A stretch of 48,503 nt of DNA from Verrucomicrobiota bacterium JB023 (GCA_030673895.1 JAUTCR010000064.1:1-48503); one strand, 5' to 3'; shown: positions 9,497-18,526, numbered from the stretch's first letter. Notes: generated from the sequence alone by a model not told the origin. Made by a program: numbers and translations.

Positions 9497-9528
9497 AAGG
9501 CCGAAAGCGTTTCGCTTTCGGCCTTTTT
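9497..9528 (+). terminator. Rho-independent terminator of the metallophosphoesterase gene
   Basis: GGCCGAAAGCG at 9499-9509 and CGCTTTCGGCC at 9513-9523 form an 11-base-pair stem with a TTT loop, extended by AA/TT, followed by TTTTT at 9524-9528. It lies 26 bases after the stop codon. Confidence 0.93.
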
Positions 9529-9553
9529 CGTCGAGAAGCCCAGCGTCCTCGCC

Positions 9554-9593
9554 TAGGGAGGCTCCCTCTCGTCAGGAGCGACAATCCTCCCTA
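9554..9593 (+). other. Inverted repeat with alternative pairings upstream of the SDR gene
   Basis: TAGGGAGG at 9554-9561 is perfectly complementary to CCTCCCTA at 9586-9593. The left arm can instead pair locally with the adjacent CTCCCT (9555-9567), and a nested GCTCC/GGAGC pairing (9561-9565 with 9575-9579) is possible. It sits between the upstream terminator and the SDR start, so it could be a leader structure or a second terminator without a T tract. The function is a guess. Confidence 0.4.
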
Positions 9594-9673
9594 ATGTGGG
9601 ATTTTTACAAGTAGCCGTTTGCTAGTCACCTCCGTGATCGCCGTAAACAAGCGACCTCAACGATTTCTGAACA

Positions 9674-10483
9674 ATGAATATCCTCAAAAATAACGGCTTG
9701 GGCTCTGGATTTGGTTGGCCTCTACTCGCACTCTTACTGCTGTCTCTCACCACCTTTGGAGACGAAGCCAGCAAGACGAATCCTGAAGAAAGGAAACCCA
9801 GTGTGCTCATCACTGGTGCGAATCGGGGCTTGGGCCTCGAGCTCGTCAAGCAATACATCGAGGACGACTATCTCGTCTACGGAACAGCTCGTAAGCCTGA
9901 TGAAGCTGATGAGCTCAAAGCGACAGGAGCCCAAGTGGTGCAACTCGATGTCACCTCCGAAGAAAGCATCACCGCCATGGCGCAAACCCTCGAGGGCAAA
10001 CCTCTTGATATCCTCATCAACAATGCCGGGTACTTCGGACCCAACAAAATTGGGACCAAGCAAGACGGCATCGACACCATCACCCGCTCGGAGATCGAAC
10101 TTTGCTTCCAGGTCAATGCAATGGGCCCAATCTTCGTCACCCAGGCCCTCATGCCCAATCTCCGAGCTGGCCAACAAAAGAAGATCATCAACATGTCCAC
10201 CCGCTCCAGCATCATCAGCCGGCCACGCTCCGGCGCGATGGGCTACCGTGTCTCCAAGGCGGCGCTCAATATGGTAACCAGCACGCTGCACGGCGAACTC
10301 TTCAAGCAAGGCTTCATTGTCGTCTCGGTGGCTCCCGGCCACAACAAAACCGATATGGGAACCGATCGCGCCAAGATGACCCCGGAGGTCACCATGCCTC
10401 AGCTCAAGAAGGTCATCGACGAGCTCACAAGAAAGCAGAGTAGCGGCTTCTGGTATTACGATGGCAAGAACCTGCCCTGGTAA
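9674..10483 (+). CDS. Short-chain dehydrogenase/reductase, C-factor-like, with exported-type N-terminus
   Basis: A 269-residue NAD(P)-dependent SDR. The nucleotide-binding TGANRGLG is at residues 47-54, NNAG at 116-119, and the active-site Y-x-x-x-K is Y191/K195 (YRVSK). The serine candidate lies in NMSTRSS near 173-179. The C-terminal pattern SGFWYYDGKNLPW and the TDMG before it are characteristic of the C-factor (CsgA-type) SDR branch. Unusually, the Rossmann fold is preceded by about 40 residues containing a strongly hydrophobic run (WPLLALLLLSLTTFG, residues 15-29), which looks like a signal peptide or membrane anchor. Either the enzyme is anchored or exported, or an internal start is used, although no later ATG lies before the Rossmann motif. 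The substrate is unknown. Confidence 0.9.
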   Translation: MNILKNNGLGSGFGWPLLALLLLSLTTFGDEASKTNPEERKPSVLITGANRGLGLELVKQYIEDDYLVYGTARKPDEADELKATGAQVVQLDVTSEESITAMAQTLEGKPLDILINNAGYFGPNKIGTKQDGIDTITRSEIELCFQVNAMGPIFVTQALMPNLRAGQQKKIINMSTRSSIISRPRSGAMGYRVSKAALNMVTSTLHGELFKQGFIVVSVAPGHNKTDMGTDRAKMTPEVTMPQLKKVIDELTRKQSSGFWYYDGKNLPW

Positions 10484-10512
10484 TCAGTCACGCAAAACTA
10501 ACTTCCGCGATT

Positions 10513-11820
10513 TTGAGCCCGATCTCTCTTCTCTGCAGCCTCACGCAAATCAAGCGTGAGGAACTGAAAGGTGCACTCCTCTCCTTTCTGTTCATCTTCA
10601 TCCTGATGGCATCCTACATGATCCTGCGCCCCGTGCGGGATGCCCTTCCCAGTGATTGGGGTGACGTCAGTCTGGCGGTCCAATGGTCGTTCACCTTCAT
10701 CCTCTCGACCATTGCGGTCTCAATCTACAATTTTTTTGCCTCGAAGGTTTCGATCACCAAGCTGGTCCCTTCCGTCTTCATCTTTTTCGCTCTCAGCTTT
10801 CTCCTCATTTACACGCTGAGTAAGTCCGGGTTCGACAAAGAGCTGCTCGGGAAGGTGTTCTATGTCTGGACGAGTGTTTTTGCCCTCTTCCACATCTCGG
10901 TCTTCTGGAGCTTCACCTCCCACTTCTACAGTAAAGAGCAGAGCACTCGAATCTTTGGCTTCATCAATACCGGAGCCAGCGCGGGCGCGATCGTCGGACC
11001 TCTTTCGGTCGTCTACCTTGTGAAAAACCTTCCACTGGAAGGCATCCTGATTATTGCCAGCGTCGCCTTGTTCGCCGTCGTCCCGCTCGTGATGATTCTC
11101 AATCGATATCATCACAATGTCACCTCGAAGGGTAAGACTCTAGGCAACCTGGACCCAAACCCCTTCAGCGGATTCAAGGACCTCATCTCGAGCAAACAGC
11201 TGTTAGGCATCGCGCTCTTCTTCTTCCTTTTCTCAGGAATCAGCACATTTCTCTATTCTGCCATCAAGGACCTCTTGGTTGATTATTCCAGCTCCGAGCG
11301 ACGCGAACTTCTCGGCTCCCTCGACCTCTGGACCAATATCCTCACCATCACAATCGGCCTCTTCGCCACCAATCGGATCACGAGAAAGTTCGGGCTCGCC
11401 TTCTCACTGTCCAGCGTTCCGTTCTTCGTTGCCGGAATGCTCCTTATCCTGAGCGCGAATCCTGCCGTCATCCTCGTCCTCGCCCTTCAGTTATTCCGTC
11501 GCGCTGGTAACTACGCAATCACCCGGCCGGCTCGTGAAATCCTCTTCACCAAAGTGAGCAAAGAGGCCCGCTTCAAAACCAAACCCATCATTGATGTAGC
11601 AGTCTATCGAGGAGCTGACGTGTTCTGGATCTGGGGCCTTGCCTTCCTTGGAGATGGCTACCTCAACCTTGGACTCAAGCAACAACTCTGGGTAGGAGCC
11701 TTCATTGCCATCATCTGGGGATTCTTCGGGATTCACCTCGGGCGACGAGCGGAACGAGCACCCAAGGACGACGAAGAAGAGAACGAGGAACTCCTCGCTA
11801 CCTCATCTCAGAAGGCCTAA
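10513..11820 (+). CDS. ATP:ADP antiporter-like (NTP/NDP exchange-type) membrane transporter
   Basis: A 435-residue inner-membrane protein with roughly 11-12 hydrophobic segments. The opening region IKREELKGALLSF, then MASYMILRPVRDALP, matches the bacterial branch annotated as AAA-family ATP:ADP antiporter or MFS-like protein, in which ASYxxLRPxRDA is typical. FGFINTGASAGAIVGP near residue 150 also fits. Despite the name, free-living members of this branch have no demonstrated nucleotide exchange activity that I know of, so the substrate is open. The only plausible start is a TTG at 10513; no good Shine-Dalgarno sequence is seen. The C-terminus is an acidic tail. The last 23 bases overlap the end of the convergent AraC gene. 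Confidence 0.75.
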   Translation: MSPISLLCSLTQIKREELKGALLSFLFIFILMASYMILRPVRDALPSDWGDVSLAVQWSFTFILSTIAVSIYNFFASKVSITKLVPSVFIFFALSFLLIYTLSKSGFDKELLGKVFYVWTSVFALFHISVFWSFTSHFYSKEQSTRIFGFINTGASAGAIVGPLSVVYLVKNLPLEGILIIASVALFAVVPLVMILNRYHHNVTSKGKTLGNLDPNPFSGFKDLISSKQLLGIALFFFLFSGISTFLYSAIKDLLVDYSSSERRELLGSLDLWTNILTITIGLFATNRITRKFGLAFSLSSVPFFVAGMLLILSANPAVILVLALQLFRRAGNYAITRPAREILFTKVSKEARFKTKPIIDVAVYRGADVFWIWGLAFLGDGYLNLGLKQQLWVGAFIAIIWGFFGIHLGRRAERAPKDDEEENEELLATSSQKA

Positions 11821-12646
11821 ACCCCATGAACTTCTTGAAGGCATTCGAGAAGGCAGCCGCATCGGGATAGCCCACTTCCCGCGCAATGGCCTCGATCTTC
11901 ATATCACGGTCTCCCAAAAGGATTCGAGCCTTTCTCATCCTCAGGTGCTCCAGCTGCTGCTTGGCGCTACGGCCGAACTGCTTCTTGCAAAGTCGTCTCA
12001 AGTGCTCAGTGCTCATCTTTGCCTTCTCCGCCAACTCTTCCACCCGCCACGTTGAGGACAAATCCTGCTGCACCTCGGTCCAGAGCACCCAGAGCCGCTC
12101 GTCTTTCACCTTTGGCCGGGAGAAAAGCATGACGTGCTGATGGATCAGCTCAACCCAGAGGTTCTCCGCCGTCGTGTTATCATGCGAGATCAGGTTGTGG
12201 TGAAGCCCCATCACCGCATGCTTCATGGCCGCACCATCGAATGCGCCATGGACAGGTGATAGAGCCGTGACGATGGGGCTACTATCTTCCTCCTCCAAAT
12301 ACTTGACCCAAGTGAAAGTCCAAGGTTTGCCCTCAACCGAGCGAATGGAATTGAAGGCGAACGGAGGCAATAAACAAGCTTGGCCCTCATTGATGGAGAT
12401 CCAATAGCCATCGACAAAGACCCTCCCCTCACCGCTCAGGGTGGCGACCATACAGCTTCCATTTTGATACACCCTCGTCAGCTCATAGGGGTGGTTGGTG
12501 GTCAGAATCCCCGTATGCGCGATCCGGTAGTGGGAGAGTATTTTCGAGAAAGGGAAAGAGGCATAGCGCTCATCCTCCCGAGCCCCGGAGATCGTGATCC
12601 GCTCCGTGACTTGGCTCCAATCGTCTCTATCTTCCTTGATCTCCAC
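11798..12646 (-). CDS. AraC-family transcriptional regulator
   Basis: A 282-residue regulator. The N-terminal part (about 40-110) looks like an AraC-type cupin ligand-binding domain (LTRVYQNGSCMVATLSGEGRV in two pieces, then INEGQACLLPP). The C-terminal 100 residues carry the double helix-turn-helix: WRVEELAEKAKMSTEHLRRL, then MKIEAIAREVGYPDAAAFSN and AFKKFMGFRPSEMR. The start is a GTG at 12646, preceded by GGGAG about 12 bases upstream. It lies 132 bases downstream of hrpB on the same strand and is convergent with the transporter gene. AraC proteins of this kind often control sugar-use genes; the ligand and targets are unknown. Confidence 0.92.
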   Translation of the reverse strand: MEIKEDRDDWSQVTERITISGAREDERYASFPFSKILSHYRIAHTGILTTNHPYELTRVYQNGSCMVATLSGEGRVFVDGYWISINEGQACLLPPFAFNSIRSVEGKPWTFTWVKYLEEEDSSPIVTALSPVHGAFDGAAMKHAVMGLHHNLISHDNTTAENLWVELIHQHVMLFSRPKVKDERLWVLWTEVQQDLSSTWRVEELAEKAKMSTEHLRRLCKKQFGRSAKQQLEHLRMRKARILLGDRDMKIEAIAREVGYPDAAAFSNAFKKFMGFRPSEMR

Positions 12647-12778
12647 AATCGCTGATTCTCCCTAAAAGAAACCGAAACGCCTGATCACTCCATCCTCAAA
12701 ATGGGAAACCTGCGTGACTCCCAACTGAACCCTAATCGCTAAGGCAGGGAGATTGGCAGGCGACGCCCTGGCCCAGCA

Positions 12779-15391
12779 TCATCTCCCGTCCGGGTCCCAG
12801 TTGTGCTTGGGATAACGACCAGCCAGATCTTTCTTCATCTGCGCAAATCCGCTCTCCCAAAATCCCTCCAGATCCTTGGTGACTTGCCAAGGCCTCTGAT
12901 TGGGAGCCAGGATCTTCACCACTAACTTTTGTCCCCCGGGAAGTGCCGGAGTCGTTTTCACTCCGTAGAGTCGTTGCACCTTCTCTCCTATCCATGGCTC
13001 TTCCTCCGCAGAGTAGTTGACGCGGGTATTGATCCCGTTGGCCAATGCGACCTTAGTCGGCGCATAACTCTCGAGACTGGCCTTCTGCATCCCGGAGAGA
13101 AAGTCCTCCAGGACGGGACGCACCTCGAGATGGCGAATCTCGCGCAGACTTCTGGCACCCTCACAAATTCTCGCGACGACAAATTGCCGTTCTTCCTCAC
13201 CAATGGCCGGCATCTCCAGCTCAGGCATCGTTTCGGCCAGGAAGTTGACGCGCGCTATCCACTTCTCAACGGAGGCATCCCAGTTTTTGAGCGGCGCTTT
13301 GCCTGCAATCACTTGTTCGGCCAGAATCTCGCCTGCCAACTCCGCACTCACGTCTCCCGTCTCCTCCTCCTCGACAACTAAATCATCAAAGACCAAGCGC
13401 CGCTTGCCACTGACCCGGCGGGCGCCCTCATCCCATTCCGCGCCCTCGTCCCGGCGCAGGAGCGTTGGAAAAAACTCTTCCAGCCAAGCCGCTTCTACTC
13501 GGGCACAATGTTTCAGATGGGTCACCGTCTCCTTGCCTTCGACCTCGGTCGCCTCGCAAGCTAGGAAGAGGTGCCCCTCCTTCGCCACGCTCGCTTCATC
13601 GAGCTTGCCCTTGCGTTTCCCAGTTAGTCGACAGGCCAGGGTGCTCGCGCTCAAGCGGACCCCCACTTGGTCGCCAAAGGCCGATAACAGCGCCCGCGCC
13701 AAGCCTTCGTCATTCCGCTCGAAGTCGACCCGATCAATCCTCATCCCGCGGTCGGACGCCATCCCGCAAAGCTGCTTGAAGGCCTTCATCACCTCGCGAG
13801 CTTGGTTGCCATGGATACCGAGCGACCGACAACTATCCGCGCGGAAACGGACTTCCTCCGCCGCCTTGACCGCCCGCCAAGCGGCGGCAAAGTCCGACCA
13901 ATCTCCCTCCATCACAAAGCGCTCCCGTTGGCTCCGGTCCGCGGACTTCGCCCACACGCCTTCCCCCTGTAACGCGGCGGCTGCGAAGCAAGCCTCTGAC
14001 ACGCAATTCTCCTTCCCTCCCGCACCCACAAGCAAACCGGCCAACCGGGGATGGAGCGGGAAGGACGCCATGAGCCGCCCCTTTTCACTAATCCCCGCCG
14101 GTCCTGTGGCACCCAGTCGATCCAGCATCTTCTCGGCCCGCTCCAGTGAATCGCCCGCAGGCTGGTCTAACCAACGGAAGGACCCAATGTCATCGTATCC
14201 CGCCGCTTTCAGATAAAGCACAGACTCGGCAAGGTCCACCCGGTGGACCTCCGGGAGCTCGAAGGCCGGCCTGCGCCCGTGATCTGCCTCCGACCAGAGA
14301 CGCAGGCACCTCCCCGGGCCTGTCCGGCCTGCCCGTCCCGCCCGCTGCTCGGCAGAAGCCCTCGATACCGCTTGAATGGTCAAGGTATCAATGCCCCGGC
14401 GGACATCAAAGCGGGATTGACGGGCGGTGCCCGAGTCCACCACCAGCTTGATCCCGTCAATGGTGATTGAGGTCTCCGCCACGTTGGTGGAGACAATGAT
14501 GCGCGGCCGCCCGCCCCGGGCCACGGCGGCCCGCTGTGCCTGCGGCGGCAGGGCCGAGTAAAGGGGCATGACCTCCCAGGATCGAGTCGATGACGATCGT
14601 TCCAGTAGTTCGACCGTCTTTCGAATCTCAAAAGCTCCTGGCAAAAAGATCAGCACCCGCGGAGGCTCTTGACCAGCCTCCTGAGAATCTAACAAGGACG
14701 GAAGCTCTTGCTTCAGGAGCCTTGCGATACGCTCCCAGACGGGCTCTTCCTCCAAGCGCCCGAAGCGATTTCGTTTTCTCTCGGCCGCACCGGCGTAAAG
14801 AACTTCCACCGGGTAACGCCGCCCCCCGCTCTCCAGCTTCACACAGGGAGCTAGATATTCCTCGAGGCCCGCGACCTCCAGAGTCGCTGACATCACGGCG
14901 AGATGGAGAGCAGGCTGCCCACCGCCGGACGATGACCTGCGGCTCTCGGCGCGGCGCTCATCTTGAATCTCCAGGACTCTCCCCAGAGCCAGATCGCTTG
15001 AGAGGCGCCGCTCATGGAATTCGTCGAACAAGACGCACCCTACCTTTCGAAGTTCAGGATCCTCGGCCAGCCATCGCTGCAGGACTCCATCCGTCACATA
15101 GACCAAGCGGGTGCGCTCACTCATTCGATTCTCGAACCTCACCACATAGCCTACCTCTTCTCCCAAACGCGAGCCGCAGAGCTGTGCCACGTATTCGGCG
15201 AGCATTCTCGCCGCAATTCGTCGAGGCTGTACCACGACGATGAGCCCCTCAACTCCCCCACCCCCCAGAATCATCTTGGGCACCAGGGTTGACTTCCCCG
15301 ACCCCGTGGGCGCCTTCAAGAGGATACGGGCGGGCTCCTCGCCTGCAAAACAAGCAAGTAAGTCGTCTTTGATTTCTTCAACCGGCAACAT
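12779..15391 (-). CDS. hrpB: ATP-dependent helicase HrpB (DEAH/RHA family)
   Basis: An 870-residue cytoplasmic RNA helicase-type ATPase, close to the usual HrpB length. The chosen start is the ATG at 15391 (MLPVEEIKDDLL), because HrpB proteins begin with an LPV segment a few residues from the N-terminus; a TTG seven codons upstream is less likely. Walker A is APTGSGKST (27-35), the DExH box is DEFH (123-126) and VMSATLE is motif III. ETSITIDGI, then QRAGRAGRTGPGRCLRLW, give motifs V and VI. The C-terminal YPKHNWDPDG matches the hallmark YPKHxWP end of HrpB. Its cellular role is poorly defined in most bacteria. It is transcribed divergently from phoD across a 142-base gap. Confidence 0.95.
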   Translation of the reverse strand: MLPVEEIKDDLLACFAGEEPARILLKAPTGSGKSTLVPKMILGGGGVEGLIVVVQPRRIAARMLAEYVAQLCGSRLGEEVGYVVRFENRMSERTRLVYVTDGVLQRWLAEDPELRKVGCVLFDEFHERRLSSDLALGRVLEIQDERRAESRRSSSGGGQPALHLAVMSATLEVAGLEEYLAPCVKLESGGRRYPVEVLYAGAAERKRNRFGRLEEEPVWERIARLLKQELPSLLDSQEAGQEPPRVLIFLPGAFEIRKTVELLERSSSTRSWEVMPLYSALPPQAQRAAVARGGRPRIIVSTNVAETSITIDGIKLVVDSGTARQSRFDVRRGIDTLTIQAVSRASAEQRAGRAGRTGPGRCLRLWSEADHGRRPAFELPEVHRVDLAESVLYLKAAGYDDIGSFRWLDQPAGDSLERAEKMLDRLGATGPAGISEKGRLMASFPLHPRLAGLLVGAGGKENCVSEACFAAAALQGEGVWAKSADRSQRERFVMEGDWSDFAAAWRAVKAAEEVRFRADSCRSLGIHGNQAREVMKAFKQLCGMASDRGMRIDRVDFERNDEGLARALLSAFGDQVGVRLSASTLACRLTGKRKGKLDEASVAKEGHLFLACEATEVEGKETVTHLKHCARVEAAWLEEFFPTLLRRDEGAEWDEGARRVSGKRRLVFDDLVVEEEETGDVSAELAGEILAEQVIAGKAPLKNWDASVEKWIARVNFLAETMPELEMPAIGEEERQFVVARICEGARSLREIRHLEVRPVLEDFLSGMQKASLESYAPTKVALANGINTRVNYSAEEEPWIGEKVQRLYGVKTTPALPGGQKLVVKILAPNQRPWQVTKDLEGFWESGFAQMKKDLAGRYPKHNWDPDGR

Positions 15392-15533
15392 CGTCTGCAA
15401 GACAGAAGTCAAAAATGCGACGCCGCTGCAAGCGAGACATTCTTCAACTGGCGAAAACGCAAGTTCTCCGAGGCAGCATTGTCACTGGGAAGAAATTGTC
15501 TTCCTTCGCTCGCTGCGAAAGAAGCAGCGCGCC

Positions 15534-17120
15534 ATGATTGACCACCAAGCACTTGACCGCGCGCTACGGCACGAAGGAAAAATCTCCCGCCGCCTGCTCC
15601 TCGCTTACGGCGCATCTCTTGCCGCCATCCCTCTCCTCGGCCAACGCTCCTACGGGCACCAGGCCCAACAGCCCGCCGACTATCCGTTCACCCTCGGCGT
15701 CGCCTCCGGCGATCCCGATCACCGCGGGGTCGTCCTCTGGACCAAGCTCGCTCCCAAGCCACTCGAGCCCGGTGGAGGCATGCCCGCCGAACAAGTCGAA
15801 GTACGCTACGAGGTCGCCGACGACGAGAATTTCCGCTCCCTCGTGGCCAGCGGAACCACGCTGGCCACGCCCCAGCTCGGGCACTCCGTCCACGTTGAGC
15901 TGGAGACCCTGCAGCCGGACCGCTGGTATTACTATCGCTTCCGTAGCGGTGGCTCCGACAGTCCCATCGGCCGCACCCGCACCCTTCCCCGCCCCGAGGC
16001 GCGTCCCGACAAGCTCCGCTTCGCCATCACCTCTTGTCAGAACTACGAGCAAGGCCTCTTCACCGCCTACGAGGGGATGATGAAGGAAGACCTCGACCTC
16101 GTCTTCCACCTCGGTGACTACATCTACGAGTACGAAGCCGGCCGTAATGGCAAGGTGCGCACTCATCTCGGCCCCGAGATTGAGACCCTTGATCAATACC
16201 GCGTTCGCTACGCGCAATACAAGCTCGACCCTCTCTTGCAGGGCATGCATGCCGCCTGCCCGTGGTTTGTCACTTGGGATGACCATGAGTTCGATAACAA
16301 CTGCGCCAACCTCATCTCCGAGGAAAAAGGGATCGCGCCCGCCCACTTCCTCGCCCGCCGGGCCAATGCCTATCAGGCCTACTACGAAAACATGCCTCTC
16401 CGCCGCCGCAGTCTGCCCAAGGGAGCGCACCTGCAGCTCTTCCGGAAGGCCTCCTTCGGTCAATTGGCCGAGCTGATGATCCTCGACACTCGCCAGTATC
16501 GCTCTGACCAGCCGAACGATGACCGCAAGTCGCCGCTCAACGAGGCTGCCTTCGGCCCGCGCAATACGCTCCTCGGAGGTCGTCAATTCGACTGGCTTTG
16601 CCGCTCGATGGTCGACTCCAAGGCCACTTGGAACGTCCTCGCCCAGCAGGTGATGATGGGCATGGTGGGCTTCGAGAAGGACGATCAGACCCTCTACTCC
16701 ATGGATCAATGGCCAGGCTACCTCGCCGAGCGTGAGCGCCTCCTACGCTTCATCTCGGAGCGCAAGGTGCCGAACGCGGTCGTCCTGACCGGCGACATCC
16801 ATAGCAACTGGGCCAACGAACTCCGCTTTGACGATCGCCAGGACGATCTGCCGGTGGTCGCCAGCGAATTCGTCTGCACCTCCCTCTCCAGTGGAGGTAA
16901 TGGCAAGAACAAGCCCAAGGATAGCGACCGCCTCTTCTCCCAGAATGCCTGTCTCAAGTTCTACAACCGCGAGCGTGGCTACACGGTCTGCACCCTCTCG
17001 CCCGAGCGTTGGCAGAGCGACTACCGCGTCGTCAATGACGTGCTCAAGCCAGGCGGCACGGTGAGCAATCGCGCTTCCTTCGTCGTGGAAGCCGGTTCCT
17101 CGCTGATTCACTCTGCCTAA
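15534..17120 (+). CDS. phoD: Tat-exported alkaline phosphatase D family protein
   Basis: A 528-residue phosphodiesterase/phosphatase of the PhoD family. I placed the start at the ATG at 15534; the open frame extends further upstream but only across the hrpB start region. Residues 18-22 (SRRLL) with the following hydrophobic stretch AYGASLAAIPLLG form a twin-arginine signal, as expected for PhoD, which folds with its metals in the cytoplasm. Family motifs follow: FTLGVASGDPDHRGVVLWTK split near 52-71, GDYIYEY near 193-199, WDDHEFDNN near 248-256 and LTGDIHSNW near 418-426. These supply the metal and active-site residues of the family. It probably releases phosphate from extracellular organic phosphorus. 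No Pho box was identified in the 142-base upstream gap. Confidence 0.94.
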   Translation: MIDHQALDRALRHEGKISRRLLLAYGASLAAIPLLGQRSYGHQAQQPADYPFTLGVASGDPDHRGVVLWTKLAPKPLEPGGGMPAEQVEVRYEVADDENFRSLVASGTTLATPQLGHSVHVELETLQPDRWYYYRFRSGGSDSPIGRTRTLPRPEARPDKLRFAITSCQNYEQGLFTAYEGMMKEDLDLVFHLGDYIYEYEAGRNGKVRTHLGPEIETLDQYRVRYAQYKLDPLLQGMHAACPWFVTWDDHEFDNNCANLISEEKGIAPAHFLARRANAYQAYYENMPLRRRSLPKGAHLQLFRKASFGQLAELMILDTRQYRSDQPNDDRKSPLNEAAFGPRNTLLGGRQFDWLCRSMVDSKATWNVLAQQVMMGMVGFEKDDQTLYSMDQWPGYLAERERLLRFISERKVPNAVVLTGDIHSNWANELRFDDRQDDLPVVASEFVCTSLSSGGNGKNKPKDSDRLFSQNACLKFYNRERGYTVCTLSPERWQSDYRVVNDVLKPGGTVSNRASFVVEAGSSLIHSA

Positions 17121-17151
17121 AGGCGGCCGACTCCCTCCCTTTCTCCAGCCT

Positions 17152-17171
17152 CACGCCCCCGGCGGGGCGTG
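17152..17171 (+). terminator. Hairpin after phoD, possible terminator
   Basis: CACGCCCC (17152-17159) and GGGGCGTG (17164-17171) form a perfect 8-base-pair stem with a CGGC tetraloop, 31 bases after the phoD stop. Only two Ts follow, so it may be a weak terminator or a processing or stabilising structure before the M48 gene. Confidence 0.5.
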
Positions 17172-17223
17172 TTGACTGGAATCAGCTCTTGCGTCTGGGG
17201 CCTTCCCGTCTTCAATCTCCCCC

Positions 17224-18477
17224 ATGACACCCACCATCCTGACGGCTCTCATCGTCATCGCGCTCTACCTGCTCTGGAAGCTCGATTTCGTCGCGACCTT
17301 GCTGACCTTGAAGAATCTGAAGCCCGGCCTGCCCGAGGAGTTCGCGGATGTCTGGGATGAAGAGAAGTATGCCAAGGCTCAGGCCTATGAGCGAGCGGGG
17401 GCCAAGTTCTCAATCGTCTCTTCGGTGGTCTCCCTGTCTCTGCTGCTCGCCTTCTGGTTCGCGGGTGGATTCGGTTGGCTGGATGATTGGGCCCGCTCGT
17501 TTGGCGGGAATTATTTGGTCACGGGGCTCATCTTCATCGGTGGACTCTTTCTGCTCAATCTTCTCGTTCAGCTCCCCTTCGATATCTACCACACCTTCGT
17601 CCTCGAGGAAAAATTCGGCTTCAACAAAACAACCCCCGCCACTTTCATCTCCGACCAGATCAAAGGCTTGGTTCTCGCCGCTCTTCTCGGGATTCCCTTC
17701 CTCGCCCTCATTCTCTGGCTCTTCCACAGCGTGCCCCATGCCTGGGTCTATGCCTGGGTGGTCACCACCGTTCTCTCCCTCCTTCTCACCTTTCTGGCAC
17801 CCGCCCTCATCTTGCCTCTGTTTAACAAATTCACCCCCATGGAAGATGGGGAGCTAAAGACCGAGATCTACAAAATGGCTGAGAAGTGCGACTTCCCTCT
17901 CACCGAGATTTCCATCATGGACGGCTCGAAGCGCTCGGCGAAAGCCAACGCCTTCTTCACCGGATTCGGCAAAACGAAGAAAATTGCCCTCTACGACACC
18001 CTCGTGGAGAAGCAGACCACCCCCGAGCTAGTCGGCGTGCTCGCTCACGAGATCGGGCACTTCAAGAAGAAGCACATCGTCCAGCGTATTGTCCTCTCCA
18101 TCGTCCAGACTGCTATCATCTTCTTCCTCCTCGGGCTGGTGACGAACCCAAATTCCGACTTCGCACGGACGCTCTTCACCGCCTTCAAGGTCGACGAGAT
18201 CTCCCTCCATGTCGGGCTGGTGATCTTCTTCATCCTCTTCAAGCCGGTCTCCCGTCTCATTTCCATCGGGATGTCCCTCCTCTCTCGCAAGCATGAGTTC
18301 GAGGCCGACCACTATGCGGCTATGGTGCAGGAGACGCCCACACACCTCATGTCGGCGCTGAAGAAACTCTCTGCCGAGAATCTCTCCAACCTGACTCCTC
18401 ATCCGCTCGAGGTCTTCCTCCACCACTCCCACCCTCCCGTCTTGGAGCGCCTGAAGGCGCTGAAAGCCAGCGCTTAA
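17224..18477 (+). CDS. M48 family (Ste24/CAAX protease-type) membrane metalloprotease
   Basis: A 417-residue multi-pass membrane zinc protease. The HExxH motif is HEIGH at residues 275-279 within VLAHEIGHFKKKH. The third zinc ligand is the glutamate of EFEADHYA further downstream. About six to seven hydrophobic segments surround these motifs, and the characteristic segment PLFNKFTPMEDGEL lies near 198-211. The C-terminal HSHPPVLERLKAL matches the (Y/H)SHPPLxERLxAL end of Ste24-type proteins. Length is typical (about 410-430). Bacterial members are thought to act in membrane protein quality control rather than prenyl processing. The gene is convergent with murJ. Confidence 0.95.
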   Translation: MTPTILTALIVIALYLLWKLDFVATLLTLKNLKPGLPEEFADVWDEEKYAKAQAYERAGAKFSIVSSVVSLSLLLAFWFAGGFGWLDDWARSFGGNYLVTGLIFIGGLFLLNLLVQLPFDIYHTFVLEEKFGFNKTTPATFISDQIKGLVLAALLGIPFLALILWLFHSVPHAWVYAWVVTTVLSLLLTFLAPALILPLFNKFTPMEDGELKTEIYKMAEKCDFPLTEISIMDGSKRSAKANAFFTGFGKTKKIALYDTLVEKQTTPELVGVLAHEIGHFKKKHIVQRIVLSIVQTAIIFFLLGLVTNPNSDFARTLFTAFKVDEISLHVGLVIFFILFKPVSRLISIGMSLLSRKHEFEADHYAAMVQETPTHLMSALKKLSAENLSNLTPHPLEVFLHHSHPPVLERLKALKASA

Positions 18478-18495
18478 AAAACTCTTACCGAGCGC

Positions 18496-18526
18496 GACTG
18501 CCGCGATAAGAATCCGCGCGGCAGTC
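18496..18526. other. Perfect 10-bp inverted repeat between convergent M48 and murJ genes
   Basis: GACTGCCGCG at 18496-18505 pairs with CGCGGCAGTC at 18517-18526 around an 11-base loop. There is no adjacent T tract on the + strand. On the - strand a T-rich run lies about 15 bases past the stem. It probably acts as a shared 3' end structure for the two converging transcripts. Confidence 0.5.

Noticed and set aside
15479-15501. Two TTGTC-type half sites upstream of phoD as a possible Pho box
   Set aside because: The spacing is 17 bases rather than the usual 11, and the second half is imperfect. It is not convincing.
15564-16709. Open frame of 381 codons on the - strand opposite phoD
   Set aside because: phoD has a Tat signal and all family motifs. 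The opposite frame has none.
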